A stretch of DNA of 64,000 bases from positions 19,751-83,750 of the forward strand of contig NZ_PCOZ01000018.1 in NCBI RefSeq assembly GCF_002979555.1. The letters run 5' to 3'. The stretch is from Pseudomonas sp. MYb60 (GTDB taxonomy: Bacteria; Pseudomonadota; Gammaproteobacteria; Pseudomonadales; Pseudomonadaceae). Every line of letters begins with the position of its first letter. The stretch's first letter is position 1. The notes under the pieces are model-generated. The model worked only from the letters and a program-made list of their open reading frames with translations. It was not told where the DNA came from and did not search any database. The position numbers and the translations under genes are program-made. This document shows positions 1-6,984 of the stretch, one piece after another.

Positions 1-422
1 TTGTCGTAGTCCTGGCCGCTGATCGCGTTGCCTTCCACCAACTGGCGGTAGCGCTGCTCTTGCAGGCGCGCCTTGAATGCCTCGGCCTCGGCCTTGCTCA
101 GGTTGGCCTGGGCGCTGTCGAGGTCGGCCTTGAACGGCGCGGGGTCGATTCGAAACAGCACGTCGCCCTGTTTGACGTCGCGACCTTCCTTGAACACTCG
201 CTGCATCACCACGCCCGCCACCCGCGCACGCACCTCGGCAATACGCGGCGCGGCGATGCGCCCACTCAGCTCGCTGCTCAAGGACAGGGGCTTGGCGTGC
301 AGGGTTTCGATACGCACCTTGGCCAGGGGCGCCTCTGGCGCTTCGGCGGCGGAATCGCCACAGGCGCTGAGGGCGAGGGTCAGGGCGAGGAGGCAAAATG
401 GCGCAAACAGATTCTTCGACAT
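1..422 (-). CDS. RND efflux periplasmic adaptor lipoprotein, N-terminal part
   Basis: Partial gene: the first 140 codons are present and the rest lies beyond the left edge. It starts at an ATG at 422. The N-terminus is a lipoprotein signal peptide with lipobox LSAC (Cys21), followed by the barrel-sandwich/lipoyl half-motif typical of AcrA/MexA adaptors (VRARVAGVV, then EGRDVKQGDVLFRIDP) and the start of the coiled-coil hairpin (DLDSAQANLSKAEAEA). In this family the adaptor bridges an inner-membrane RND pump and an outer-membrane channel. The pump gene is probably to the left on the same strand. The gene diverges from rstA, with two RstA-like boxes upstream. Family assignment is firm; the substrate is unknown. 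Confidence 0.88.
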   Translation of the reverse strand, partial: MSKNLFAPFCLLALTLALSACGDSAAEAPEAPLAKVRIETLHAKPLSLSSELSGRIAAPRIAEVRARVAGVVMQRVFKEGRDVKQGDVLFRIDPAPFKADLDSAQANLSKAEAEAFKARLQEQRYRQLVEGNAISGQDYD

Positions 423-475
423 GCTCGTATCCCAATAATGACCGCTGCATCCTAAGGTCACTGGGGTGGCCGTGC

Positions 476-510
476 TGTGAAGCAATGTAGGGGGTGTGTG
501 AAGAAGTGTA
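476..510 (-). promoter_or_regulatory. Tandem RstA-like boxes upstream of the efflux adaptor gene
   Basis: On the minus strand there are two 14-bp sites, TACACTTCTTCACA (497-510) and TACATTGCTTCACA (476-489), starting 21 bp apart, that is two helical turns. They resemble the enterobacterial RstA box (TACA-N6-TACA), with CACA in the second half. A possible -10 (TAGGAT, 453-448) lies where the proximal site would abut the -35 region, and no good -35 hexamer is visible, as expected for an activator-dependent promoter. The link to the adjacent RstA-like regulator is inference. Confidence 0.5.
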
Positions 511-564
511 AGGTGCGGCACATACGCTACTGAGGACGTATATCCTGCAACACTCGAGATCCCC

Positions 565-587
565 TGTGGGAGGGGGCTTGCTCCCAC
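565..587. repeat. REP-type palindrome
   Basis: TGTGGGAGGGGGCTTG followed by CTCCCAC, a single copy of the REP-like palindrome repeated across this window. It lies in the leader of the rstA-like gene, about 50 bp before its start codon. A stem of this kind could affect mRNA stability or block transcription from upstream. Confidence 0.75.
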
Positions 588-636
588 CTGGGATTTATCT
601 GCCACCCATCACTGTATTTTTTCTGGAAACACTGTC

Positions 637-1338
637 ATGCCCAACATTCTGCTGGTGGAAGACGACGCCGCGCTCTCCGAGTTGATTGCCAGCTACCTGG
701 AGCGCAATGGCTATCAAGTCAGCGTGCTCAGCCGTGGCGACCTGGTGCGCGAACGAGCGCGCCAGAACCCGCCGGACCTGGTGATCCTCGACCTGATGCT
801 GCCCGGCCTCGACGGCTTGCAAGTGTGTCGGCTGTTGCGCGCCGATTCGGCCTGCCTGCCGATCCTGATGCTGACCGCCCGCGACGACAGTCACGACCAG
901 GTGTTGGGCCTGGAAATGGGCGCCGACGACTACGTCACCAAACCCTGCGAGCCCCGCGTGTTGCTGGCCCGTGTGCGCACCTTGCTGCGCCGCAGCAGCC
1001 TGTCCGAACCGCAAGTGGCCAATGACCAGATCCAGATGGGCAACCTGTGCATCGACCTGTCGGAGCGCAGCGTGACCTGGCGCGGCCAGGCGGTGGAACT
1101 GTCCAGCGGTGAATACAACCTGCTGGTGGTGCTGGCGCGGCATGCCGGCGAGGTACTCAGCCGTGACCAGATCCTGCAACGCCTGCGTGGCATCGAGTTC
1201 AACGGCACCGACCGTTCGGTGGACGTGGCCATCTCCAAGCTGCGCCGCAAGTTCGACGACCACGCCGGCGAAGCGCGCAAGATCAAGACCGTATGGGGCA
1301 AGGGTTACCTGTTCAGCCGCTCCGAGTGGGAATGCTGA
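637..1338 (+). CDS. rstA: OmpR-family response regulator, RstA-like
   Basis: A 233-aa DNA-binding response regulator. The receiver domain has acidic residues E8/D9/D10, phospho-acceptor D52 (in LVILDLMLPG), T80 and K102. A C-terminal OmpR/PhoB winged helix follows (GEYNLLVVLARHAGEVLSRD, then SVDVAISKLRRK and TVWGKGYLF). The next gene is a kinase that resembles E. coli RstB closely, so RstA is the best match. The two genes are 3 bp apart and must be co-transcribed. The likely target is the divergent efflux gene, whose upstream region carries two RstA-box-like sites. The exact signal is unknown. Confidence 0.85.
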   Translation: MPNILLVEDDAALSELIASYLERNGYQVSVLSRGDLVRERARQNPPDLVILDLMLPGLDGLQVCRLLRADSACLPILMLTARDDSHDQVLGLEMGADDYVTKPCEPRVLLARVRTLLRRSSLSEPQVANDQIQMGNLCIDLSERSVTWRGQAVELSSGEYNLLVVLARHAGEVLSRDQILQRLRGIEFNGTDRSVDVAISKLRRKFDDHAGEARKIKTVWGKGYLFSRSEWEC

Positions 1339-1341
1339 CCC

Positions 1342-2643
1342 ATGTTTCGTGTACTCCTGCGGCTTTACCTCATCACCATCGTCACCTACAGCGCGGCGAT
1401 CTTCCTGATTCCCAAGCTGGTGATCCAACTGTTCGAACATCGCTACCTCGACTACAACATCGAGCAGTCGCGCGGTATGCAGAAGCTGATCGTCAAGCAG
1501 TACCTGCGTGCACCCGTGGAGCATTGGTCCGAGGTGACCGAGCACCTGAACCAGGATTTCGCGCCGCTCAAGGTCAAACTGCTGCTGCGCCAGGACGCCA
1601 GCTATTCAACCGCCGAAGAACAGCTGTTGGCGCAGGGCAAACCGGTGATCCGCCTGGGGGAGTGGGGCTGGATGGAGGACATCAGCTCGCCGATCAACGA
1701 GCGATTCGTGGTCAAGCTGACTATCCCCCCAGACCCGCTGGACATGAACCTGCTGTACTGGTCGATGAACGTGCTGATCGGCGCCGCCTTGCTGGCGTGT
1801 CTGCTGGTGTGGCTACGGCCGCACTGGCGTGACCTGGAGCGACTGAAAAACACCGCTGCGCAACTGGGCAAGGGCAACCTGGCTGAGCGCACTGGCATTC
1901 CCGCCAGTTCCAACATCGGCAGCCTGGCGTCGGTGTTCGACACCATGGCCAACGACATCGAACACCTGCTCAACCAGCAACGCGACCTGCTCAACGCCGT
2001 GTCCCACGAACTGCGCACGCCACTGACCCGCCTGGACTTCGGCCTCGCGCTGGCGCTGTCCGAAGACTTGCCTGCGGCCAGTCGCGAGCGTCTGCAAAGC
2101 CTGGTGGCGCATATTCGCGAGCTGGATGAGCTGGTGCTGGAACTGTTGTCCTACAGCCGTCTGCAAAACCCGGCGCAATTGCCGGAGCGGGTGGAGGTGG
2201 TGCTCGACGAATTCATCGACAGCGTGCTGGGCAGCGTCGACGACGAACTGGAAAACCCCGAGATTGTGATCGACGTGGTGCTGGACTGCGCCGTCGAACG
2301 CTTCAGCCTCGACCCGCGGCTGACGGCCCGTGCCCTGCAGAACCTGCTGCGCAACGCCACGCGCTACTGCGACAAGCGCATTCAAGTGGGGGTGAAGGTC
2401 GGTGCCGATGGCTGTGAGATCTGGGTGGACGATGACGGCATCGGCATTCCCGTGGACCAGCGCGAGCGTATCTTCGAGCCGTTCTACCGCCTCGACCGTA
2501 GCCGCGATCGCGCCACCGGCGGTTTCGGCCTGGGCCTGGCCATCAGCCGGCGCGCCCTGGAAGCCCAGGGCGGCACCTTGACGGCATTGGCCTCGCCCTT
2601 GGGCGGTGCGCGGTTCCGGCTATGGTTGCCTGGCGCCGTCTGA
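1342..2643 (+). CDS. rstB: Sensor histidine kinase, RstB-like
   Basis: A 433-aa inner-membrane kinase with an N-terminal membrane segment (about residues 5-30), a periplasmic sensor of roughly 110 residues and a second membrane segment (about 140-158). The stretch after it, LLVWLRPHWRDLERL, is close to RstB. A HAMP domain follows, then the phospho-acceptor His222 in AVSHELRTPLTRL. The HATPase domain carries the N box (LLRNATRY), G1 (DDDGIGIP) and G2 (GGFGLGLAI). It is the partner of the preceding regulator. Its stop codon directly abuts that of the convergent anti-sigma gene (2643/2644). Confidence 0.87.
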   Translation: MFRVLLRLYLITIVTYSAAIFLIPKLVIQLFEHRYLDYNIEQSRGMQKLIVKQYLRAPVEHWSEVTEHLNQDFAPLKVKLLLRQDASYSTAEEQLLAQGKPVIRLGEWGWMEDISSPINERFVVKLTIPPDPLDMNLLYWSMNVLIGAALLACLLVWLRPHWRDLERLKNTAAQLGKGNLAERTGIPASSNIGSLASVFDTMANDIEHLLNQQRDLLNAVSHELRTPLTRLDFGLALALSEDLPAASRERLQSLVAHIRELDELVLELLSYSRLQNPAQLPERVEVVLDEFIDSVLGSVDDELENPEIVIDVVLDCAVERFSLDPRLTARALQNLLRNATRYCDKRIQVGVKVGADGCEIWVDDDGIGIPVDQRERIFEPFYRLDRSRDRATGGFGLGLAISRRALEAQGGTLTALASPLGGARFRLWLPGAV

Positions 2644-3312
2644 TCAAAGCACCTTGACTGCACGGCCGATGGCCTGGATCGGCCCCGTTGGTTTACCGGT
2701 AGGCGAGCCTTGCGGACCTTCCAGCGTCAGCTCGAACAGTTGATTGGGCGCCAGCGGCGGCAACTGGTCGAGCGGGACCGACAGGGTCTGCCCCGGTTTG
2801 ACCAGGCCTAGGGACACCGGTCCCTGCCAGCCATCACCCTTGGTCCAGAACTCCAGGGCCTTGTCCGCCGGCACTTCCATCACGCCCAACGGGATCAACT
2901 GTATCTGCTGGTCGTTGCTGGCCTGGATCACCCAGCCCGGCGCCTGGCTTTGCGGGGCCACCAGCACCACCACGAAAGTCGGCTCGGCGCTGGGCGGACG
3001 CGTCAGCAACAGCACGGCGAGCGCCAGGCTGGTCACCAGTCCGGCACCGGCCAGGCCGCGCCACAGGGCCAGCAGGTTCCACCACGGCGTGCGGACGCCG
3101 ACGAGATGGCTTTCAATCCGCGGCCACAGTTGAGCAGACGGTTGCACCGGTGCGGCCAGCGCGGTCAGCGGCAGCAGGCGTTGCTCCCACGCATCCACCG
3201 CCGCGCGCAGTTCGGCATCCTGCGTGAGGCGTCGTTCCACCTCGGCCCGCTGTTCGGCGGGGAGGGTGCCCAGTACGTATTCACTGGCCAGTTCGTCGAG
3301 GGTGTCACTCAT
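2644..3312 (-). CDS. Anti-sigma factor, RskA family
   Basis: A 222-aa protein whose ATG at 3312 overlaps the stop of the sigma gene (ATGA), the usual coupling of sigma and anti-sigma factors. A GTG three codons upstream is also open but less likely. The cytoplasmic N-terminal part (DELASEYVLGTLPAEQRAE) matches the anti-sigma domain that holds the sigma factor. One membrane helix lies near residues 85-105 (GAGLVTSLALAVLLLT). The periplasmic C-terminal part is an RskA-type domain (ALEFWTKGDGWQGPVSLG). By family it sequesters the ECF sigma factor at the membrane until a signal triggers release. Confidence 0.87.
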   Translation of the reverse strand: MSDTLDELASEYVLGTLPAEQRAEVERRLTQDAELRAAVDAWEQRLLPLTALAAPVQPSAQLWPRIESHLVGVRTPWWNLLALWRGLAGAGLVTSLALAVLLLTRPPSAEPTFVVVLVAPQSQAPGWVIQASNDQQIQLIPLGVMEVPADKALEFWTKGDGWQGPVSLGLVKPGQTLSVPLDQLPPLAPNQLFELTLEGPQGSPTGKPTGPIQAIGRAVKVL

Positions 3313-3827
3313 GCCATGCACTCCCGCAGCGCGGCGAGGCTACGTTTGATCCAGGCTTTGACGGTGCCCAGGGGCGTGTCCAGTTTCTGCGCGATTTCAC
3401 TGTGGGAAAAACCGTCGACATAGGCATGCAGGATGCAAGTGCGACGGGCCGGGTCGAGCTGTTCCAGGCAAGTGTGGATCTGCCCGGTGCGCGCGCTGAA
3501 TTCAAAGGCTTCGGCGGGGGCAGCGAGTTGTTCGTGTTCATCGCCCAGTGCCACTTCGCGGTAATGGTTGCGCACGAAATTGAGGGCCTGGTGGCGGGTA
3601 ACGCTGTAGATCCAACCGCGTGCTGAACCACGGGCAGGGTCAAAACTGCCAGCGCCGCGCCAGATCTTCAGAAAGGCGTCATGCACAATGTCTTCGGCCA
3701 GGGCCTTGTCGCGGATGATGCGCAAGGCCACCCCGAGCAGGCGGCTGCTGTCTTCTTCATACAACTGGCGCAACGCACGTTGATCGCCACGGGCGCACGC
3801 CAGCAAACACGCTTCATAATCAAACAC
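3309..3827 (-). CDS. ECF sigma-70 family RNA polymerase sigma factor
   Basis: A 172-aa ECF sigma factor with region 2 (LYEEDSSRLLGVALRIIRD, then AEDIVHDAFLKIWR) and region 4 (CILHAYVDGFSHSEIAQKL, then TPLGTVKAWIKRSL). I place the start at GTG 3827 because GGAGAGG sits 9 nt upstream. The frame stays open to about 3953, but that stretch only translates a REP pair and should not be counted as protein. It is coupled to the RskA-like anti-sigma gene and lies downstream of the DUF3455 gene on the same strand. Together they form a SigK/RskA-type stress module with unknown signal. Confidence 0.88.
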   Translation of the reverse strand: MFDYEACLLACARGDQRALRQLYEEDSSRLLGVALRIIRDKALAEDIVHDAFLKIWRGAGSFDPARGSARGWIYSVTRHQALNFVRNHYREVALGDEHEQLAAPAEAFEFSARTGQIHTCLEQLDPARRTCILHAYVDGFSHSEIAQKLDTPLGTVKAWIKRSLAALRECMA

Positions 3828-3852
3828 CGTCGCAAACCTCTCCCCAGGACTG

Positions 3853-3953
3853 TGTAGGAGCGAGTTTGCTCGCGAAGCTCTCACAGACGCCGCCGTTATC
3901 CAGCATAGGCGCGTCGTCGTAGAGGATTTTCGCGAGCAAGCCCGCTCCTGCAT
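3853..3953. repeat. Inverted pair of REP elements
   Basis: Two REP-like palindromes in opposite orientation: GTAGGAGCGAGTTTGCTCGC near 3855 and TTTTCGCGAGCAAGCCCGCT near 3927-3946. They fill the gap between the DUF3455 gene and the sigma-factor gene. Such pairs fold into stable cruciform or mRNA hairpins and can separate expression of genes in one transcript. Confidence 0.8.
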
Positions 3954-3971
3954 ACAGAAGGGCAGCGTAGC

Positions 3972-4490
3972 TTACTTGGCGGCCCAGAAGATGTAATCGG
4001 CCTGATACTTCACCACTTCCTGCTTGCCCTTGTTGGCTGCCGTGCATTCGCTGCTCGGTGCCACGCCACCCTTGAGGGCAACCCGCTGGATGTAGGTCAC
4101 GCCCGTCATCGCGCCTTTGCCTTCAGCCGGATTGGCCTTGACCAATTGATACGGCAGGTTGCCGGCACTCGACGGCGCCACGGCCAGTTGGGTGCCGGTG
4201 ACTTTCGAACCGTCCTGTGCCTGCCAGGTCGCCGGTGGGCCGAAGTAGGTGCCGACTTGTTTACCGCTGCGATCATTGAGCACGGCCTTCGGGCCGACGA
4301 AGGTCCATTCGGTCTGACCGGCGGCGTTGGCTTTGTCTTTGCACTCGTAGGTGATTTCGCCCACGCCTGTAGTCTCCAGTGCAACCTTGTTGCCGTCCGG
4401 CACCTTGACGGTGTCGGGCAGGCCCGTCTGGGCGAAAGCGGCCGGGGCAGCGAGGAGGGCGGTCAGGCAGAGCAATGCTTTAGCGTTCAT
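3972..4490 (-). CDS. Secreted DUF3455 domain protein
   Basis: A 172-aa exported protein. The start at ATG 4490 is preceded by GGAGA at a normal distance, and a Sec signal peptide follows (MNAKALLCLTALLAAPAAFA, cut before Gln). The mature part matches the DUF3455 family (LPDTVKVPDGNKVAL, GVGEITYECKDK, YIQRVALKGGVAP), which has no known biochemical role. Two Cys (in YECK and SSEC) may form a disulfide. DUF3455 genes commonly sit beside ECF sigma/anti-sigma pairs in pseudomonads, so it is a likely target of the adjacent sigma factor. Confidence 0.85.
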   Translation of the reverse strand: MNAKALLCLTALLAAPAAFAQTGLPDTVKVPDGNKVALETTGVGEITYECKDKANAAGQTEWTFVGPKAVLNDRSGKQVGTYFGPPATWQAQDGSKVTGTQLAVAPSSAGNLPYQLVKANPAEGKGAMTGVTYIQRVALKGGVAPSSECTAANKGKQEVVKYQADYIFWAAK

Positions 4491-4531
4491 GGGTGTTTCT
4501 CCATTGGATAGAACAGCAGGGTTGCTGCTGG

Positions 4532-4561
4532 TACTACGCGGGAGCCTGGGAAACGGATGCA
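4532..4561 (-). promoter_or_regulatory. Candidate ECF-type promoter for the DUF3455-sigma-anti-sigma genes
   Basis: On the minus strand TGCATCC (4561-4555) and CGTAGTA (4538-4532) are separated by 16 bp, the geometry and CGT-type -10 of many ECF promoters. Transcription would begin near 4525, about 35 nt before the DUF3455 start. That the adjacent ECF factor recognises it is inference. Confidence 0.4.
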
Positions 4562-4684
4562 CGGGATTGCAAATAAAATCGCGTAAAGACAAAAAGATCT
4601 AAAGTAAGACCATATTGATATAAGTCGTTATAAGAAAAATCGCTATCCTGCCGCCAGAAATTTATAAGGCCGCAGGTAGCTGTA

Positions 4685-5470
4685 ATGGATGTGGGTAATG
4701 TTGGTTTCGTGGTTGCTGGCCTGATCGTTGGATTTATCGTAGGCATGACCGGTGTTGGAGGAGGCTCGTTGATGACGCCGATCCTGTTGTGGTTCGGTAT
4801 CAACCCGGCCACCGCCGTGGGCACCGACTTGCTCTACGCCGCCATCACCAAGTCCGGTGGGGTGCTGGTTCACAGCAAGAACAAGAACATCGATTGGACC
4901 ATTACCGGTTGGCTCACGCTGGGCAGCGTCCCGGCGGTGTTGCTGACCCTGTGGTTCCTCGCCAGCCTGCACACCGACCCCAGCGCCATGAACGCGGTGA
5001 TCAAGCAGGCGCTGGGCGTGGTGTTGCTGCTGACCGCCCTGGCGATCCTGTTCAAGAAAAGCCTGCTGGCCTTCGCCCAGCGGCATGCGGGCGACGACTA
5101 CCACATGAGCCCGCGCAACCTGAACGCGCTCACGGTGGTGACCGGCGCGATCCTCGGCACCATGGTGGCCCTGACCTCCATCGGCGCCGGCGCCCTGGGC
5201 ACGGTGGCGCTGTTTATCCTGTATCCGTTCCTTGCCACTCGCCGCCTGGTGGGTACCGAAATCGCCCACGCCGTGCCCTTGACCCTGGTGGCAGGCCTGG
5301 GCCACGCCAGCATGGGCAACATGGACTGGCACTTGCTGGGCTTCCTGTTGATGGGCTCGTTGCCGGGCATCTACATCGGCAGCCACATGACCGGCAAACT
5401 CCCGGACGGCGTGCTGCGCCCGTGCCTGGCCGTGATGCTGATGGCCATCGGCTACAAACTCGCTTTCTAA
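4685..5470 (+). CDS. TSUP/TauE-SafE family membrane transporter
   Basis: A 261-aa integral membrane protein with about eight hydrophobic segments and the family's two glycine-rich repeats (GMTGVGGGSLMTPILL near the N-terminus, LTSIGAGALGTVALF in the second half). TSUP proteins export sulfite or other sulfur-containing anions. An AT-rich promoter region precedes it (about 4570-4680). It converges on a DszC/SfnB-like flavoenzyme gene, 18 bp away, next to the dimethyl sulfone monooxygenase gene. A role in clearing sulfite released during organosulfur breakdown is therefore plausible, but the substrate is not shown by the sequence. Confidence 0.85.
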   Translation: MDVGNVGFVVAGLIVGFIVGMTGVGGGSLMTPILLWFGINPATAVGTDLLYAAITKSGGVLVHSKNKNIDWTITGWLTLGSVPAVLLTLWFLASLHTDPSAMNAVIKQALGVVLLLTALAILFKKSLLAFAQRHAGDDYHMSPRNLNALTVVTGAILGTMVALTSIGAGALGTVALFILYPFLATRRLVGTEIAHAVPLTLVAGLGHASMGNMDWHLLGFLLMGSLPGIYIGSHMTGKLPDGVLRPCLAVMLMAIGYKLAF

Positions 5471-5488
5471 GCCGCCCCCCAGTCAATC

Positions 5489-6727
5489 TCAGGTTTTTGC
5501 CGGGCCATTGCCGATCTGCCACACAAACGGCGGCTCGGCGCCATTGACCACCCAGTCCCCGACAATGCGCGCCTTGTAGATCACCGGATTGTGCGACGAC
5601 ACCGTCCGTGCATTGCGCCAGTGCCGGTCGAGGGCCTTGCCCTGGCGCACATCCGATGCCCCCAGTGCATTGAACAATTCACTGGTGGCACGCTGGATCA
5701 ACCCGGACACCACCACCTGCGCCGTTGCCGATTCAATTTCGGCGGCCACGTTGGCTTCACGCTCCAGCCCCTCATCCCCGCCAAACCGCGCCACATACGC
5801 GCGCTGCGCCGGCAGCGTGGCCTTCAATGCGCTGGCTTCGGCCGCGTAGACCAGGGCGGCGACTTCGCCCACCACCTGCTGAACCTGTGAGTCCTGGCTG
5901 ACATGGCTGGCATTGCCATGGCTGTAAATGCGTTGGCGGCTGCGCACCTGGTGGGCCACGTCGCGCAAAGCGGCCCGGCCGATACCGGCCAGGCTGGCCA
6001 ACAGCACCAACTGGTAGAACGCGGTCTGGTATTTGAACCGGGTGGCGAAATCAATGATGTTTTCCGCCTCCACCACGGCGTTGGTAAACCGCGAGGTGCC
6101 GCTGCCGGTGGTGCGCTGGCCGAAGCCGTCCCAGTCATCGCTGTGCTCCACGCCGGGCTGGCGCGCGCGCGTCGCGGCGATGACGTCGCCGCCGGTGTCG
6201 CTGCGCTGGGCGTAGACGTCGATCCAGTCGGCGAAAATGCTGCCGGTGCTGTAGAACTTTTCACCGTTGAGTGTCCACTGGTCGCCGTCCGGGCTGACTT
6301 TGGTGATCACATCGCCGATGGCAATCGCGCCCACTTCGGTCCAGGCGCAACCGACGATGTCGCCGTCGACGAAGCGCTTGAACCACAGGTCGCGGCCTGC
6401 ACTCGGCGCAGCGTTGAGGCGATCTTCGACAAATGCGAAATGCCCGCGCAGGGCCTGGGGCACGTTGGAGTCGGCTTCGGCCAGTTCGATCAGCAACTCG
6501 AACAGTTGCGGCAACGAAGCCCCGCCACCGCCGTATTCCACCGGCACCCGCACGGCGCCGAAACCGGCCTCCTTGAGCCACTGGATCGGCGCATGGGGCA
6601 GCTCGCGGCTCTGTTCCCGCGCCACGGCGCCGTCGGCGATGCGTTGGAAGATCGGCCGGAAACGAGCGGCCAGGGCAGGGTAATCGACGCCGAGGGACAG
6701 CGGATTGATGACGTGTTGTTCGGTCAT
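5489..6727 (-). CDS. Acyl-CoA dehydrogenase-fold flavoenzyme, DszC/SfnB-like
   Basis: A 412-aa protein with the acyl-CoA dehydrogenase fold: an N-terminal helical domain (FRPIFQRIADGAVAREQSRE), a beta domain (GCAWTEVGAI, then LNGEKFYSTGSIFADW) and a C-terminal helical domain. Members of this branch (DszC, SfnB and similar) use reduced flavin to oxygenate or desulfurise organosulfur compounds rather than dehydrogenate acyl-CoA. It diverges from sfnG, and the shared upstream region holds a sigma-54-like promoter pointing at each gene. Substrate not determined; SfnB is the closest named relative by context. Confidence 0.8.
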   Translation of the reverse strand: MTEQHVINPLSLGVDYPALAARFRPIFQRIADGAVAREQSRELPHAPIQWLKEAGFGAVRVPVEYGGGGASLPQLFELLIELAEADSNVPQALRGHFAFVEDRLNAAPSAGRDLWFKRFVDGDIVGCAWTEVGAIAIGDVITKVSPDGDQWTLNGEKFYSTGSIFADWIDVYAQRSDTGGDVIAATRARQPGVEHSDDWDGFGQRTTGSGTSRFTNAVVEAENIIDFATRFKYQTAFYQLVLLASLAGIGRAALRDVAHQVRSRQRIYSHGNASHVSQDSQVQQVVGEVAALVYAAEASALKATLPAQRAYVARFGGDEGLEREANVAAEIESATAQVVVSGLIQRATSELFNALGASDVRQGKALDRHWRNARTVSSHNPVIYKARIVGDWVVNGAEPPFVWQIGNGPAKT

Positions 6728-6768
6728 GGGCGGACGGCTCCGAGGCAGTGATCATTAACGGAGGTGAT

Positions 6769-6784
6769 TGCACACTCCGTGCCG
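6769..6784 (-). promoter_or_regulatory. Sigma-54 (-24/-12) promoter of the DszC/SfnB-like gene
   Basis: Minus-strand CGGCACGGAGTGTGCA fits the sigma-54 consensus TGGCACG-N4-TTGCA at all but two specified positions, with GG and GC exactly 10 bp apart. It lies about 42 bp upstream of the start codon at 6727. Confidence 0.65.
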
Positions 6785-6824
6785 GGTGCCAGGGCCTGTA
6801 TTCATTGGCGTTTGGCGCTCGCGA

Positions 6825-6842
6825 CTGTTGCCCCAGCAACAG
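6825..6842. promoter_or_regulatory. Palindrome, candidate enhancer-binding-protein site
   Basis: CTGTTGC-CCCA-GCAACAG, a perfect 7-bp inverted repeat between the two divergent sigma-54-like promoters, roughly 115-130 bp upstream of the sfnG transcription start. SfnR, a sigma-54 activator, controls sfn genes in P. putida. Whether it binds here is inference. Confidence 0.45.
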
Positions 6843-6930
6843 CACATCGACAAACCGGCGCGGTCTGCGACAGCTGCGTGCGGTTGCGCTGTTTCCGGCG
6901 AGGCCGCTGGCACCGGCGTTTTCCCATGCC

Positions 6931-6946
6931 TGGCACGCTTGCTGCT
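6931..6946 (+). promoter_or_regulatory. Sigma-54 (-24/-12) promoter of sfnG
   Basis: TGGCACGCTTGCTGCT matches the sigma-54 consensus TGGCACG-N4-TTGCW at every specified position but one, with GG at -24 and GC at -12. Transcription would start near 6957, about 28 nt before the sfnG ATG. Sigma-54-dependent, SfnR-driven sfnG expression under sulfate limitation is known from P. putida. Confidence 0.75.
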
Positions 6947-6984
6947 CCACGCTCGGTACATCCCTGTGCATGAGGTACCGTCCG

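Noticed and set aside
3828..3953. Possible 42-residue N-terminal extension of the ECF sigma factor
   Set aside because: The extension only translates the REP pair, and a good ribosome site precedes GTG 3827.
6748..6984. Upstream in-frame start for SfnG at 6748
   Set aside because: It would place the sigma-54 promoter inside the coding region and adds sequence unlike SfnG.
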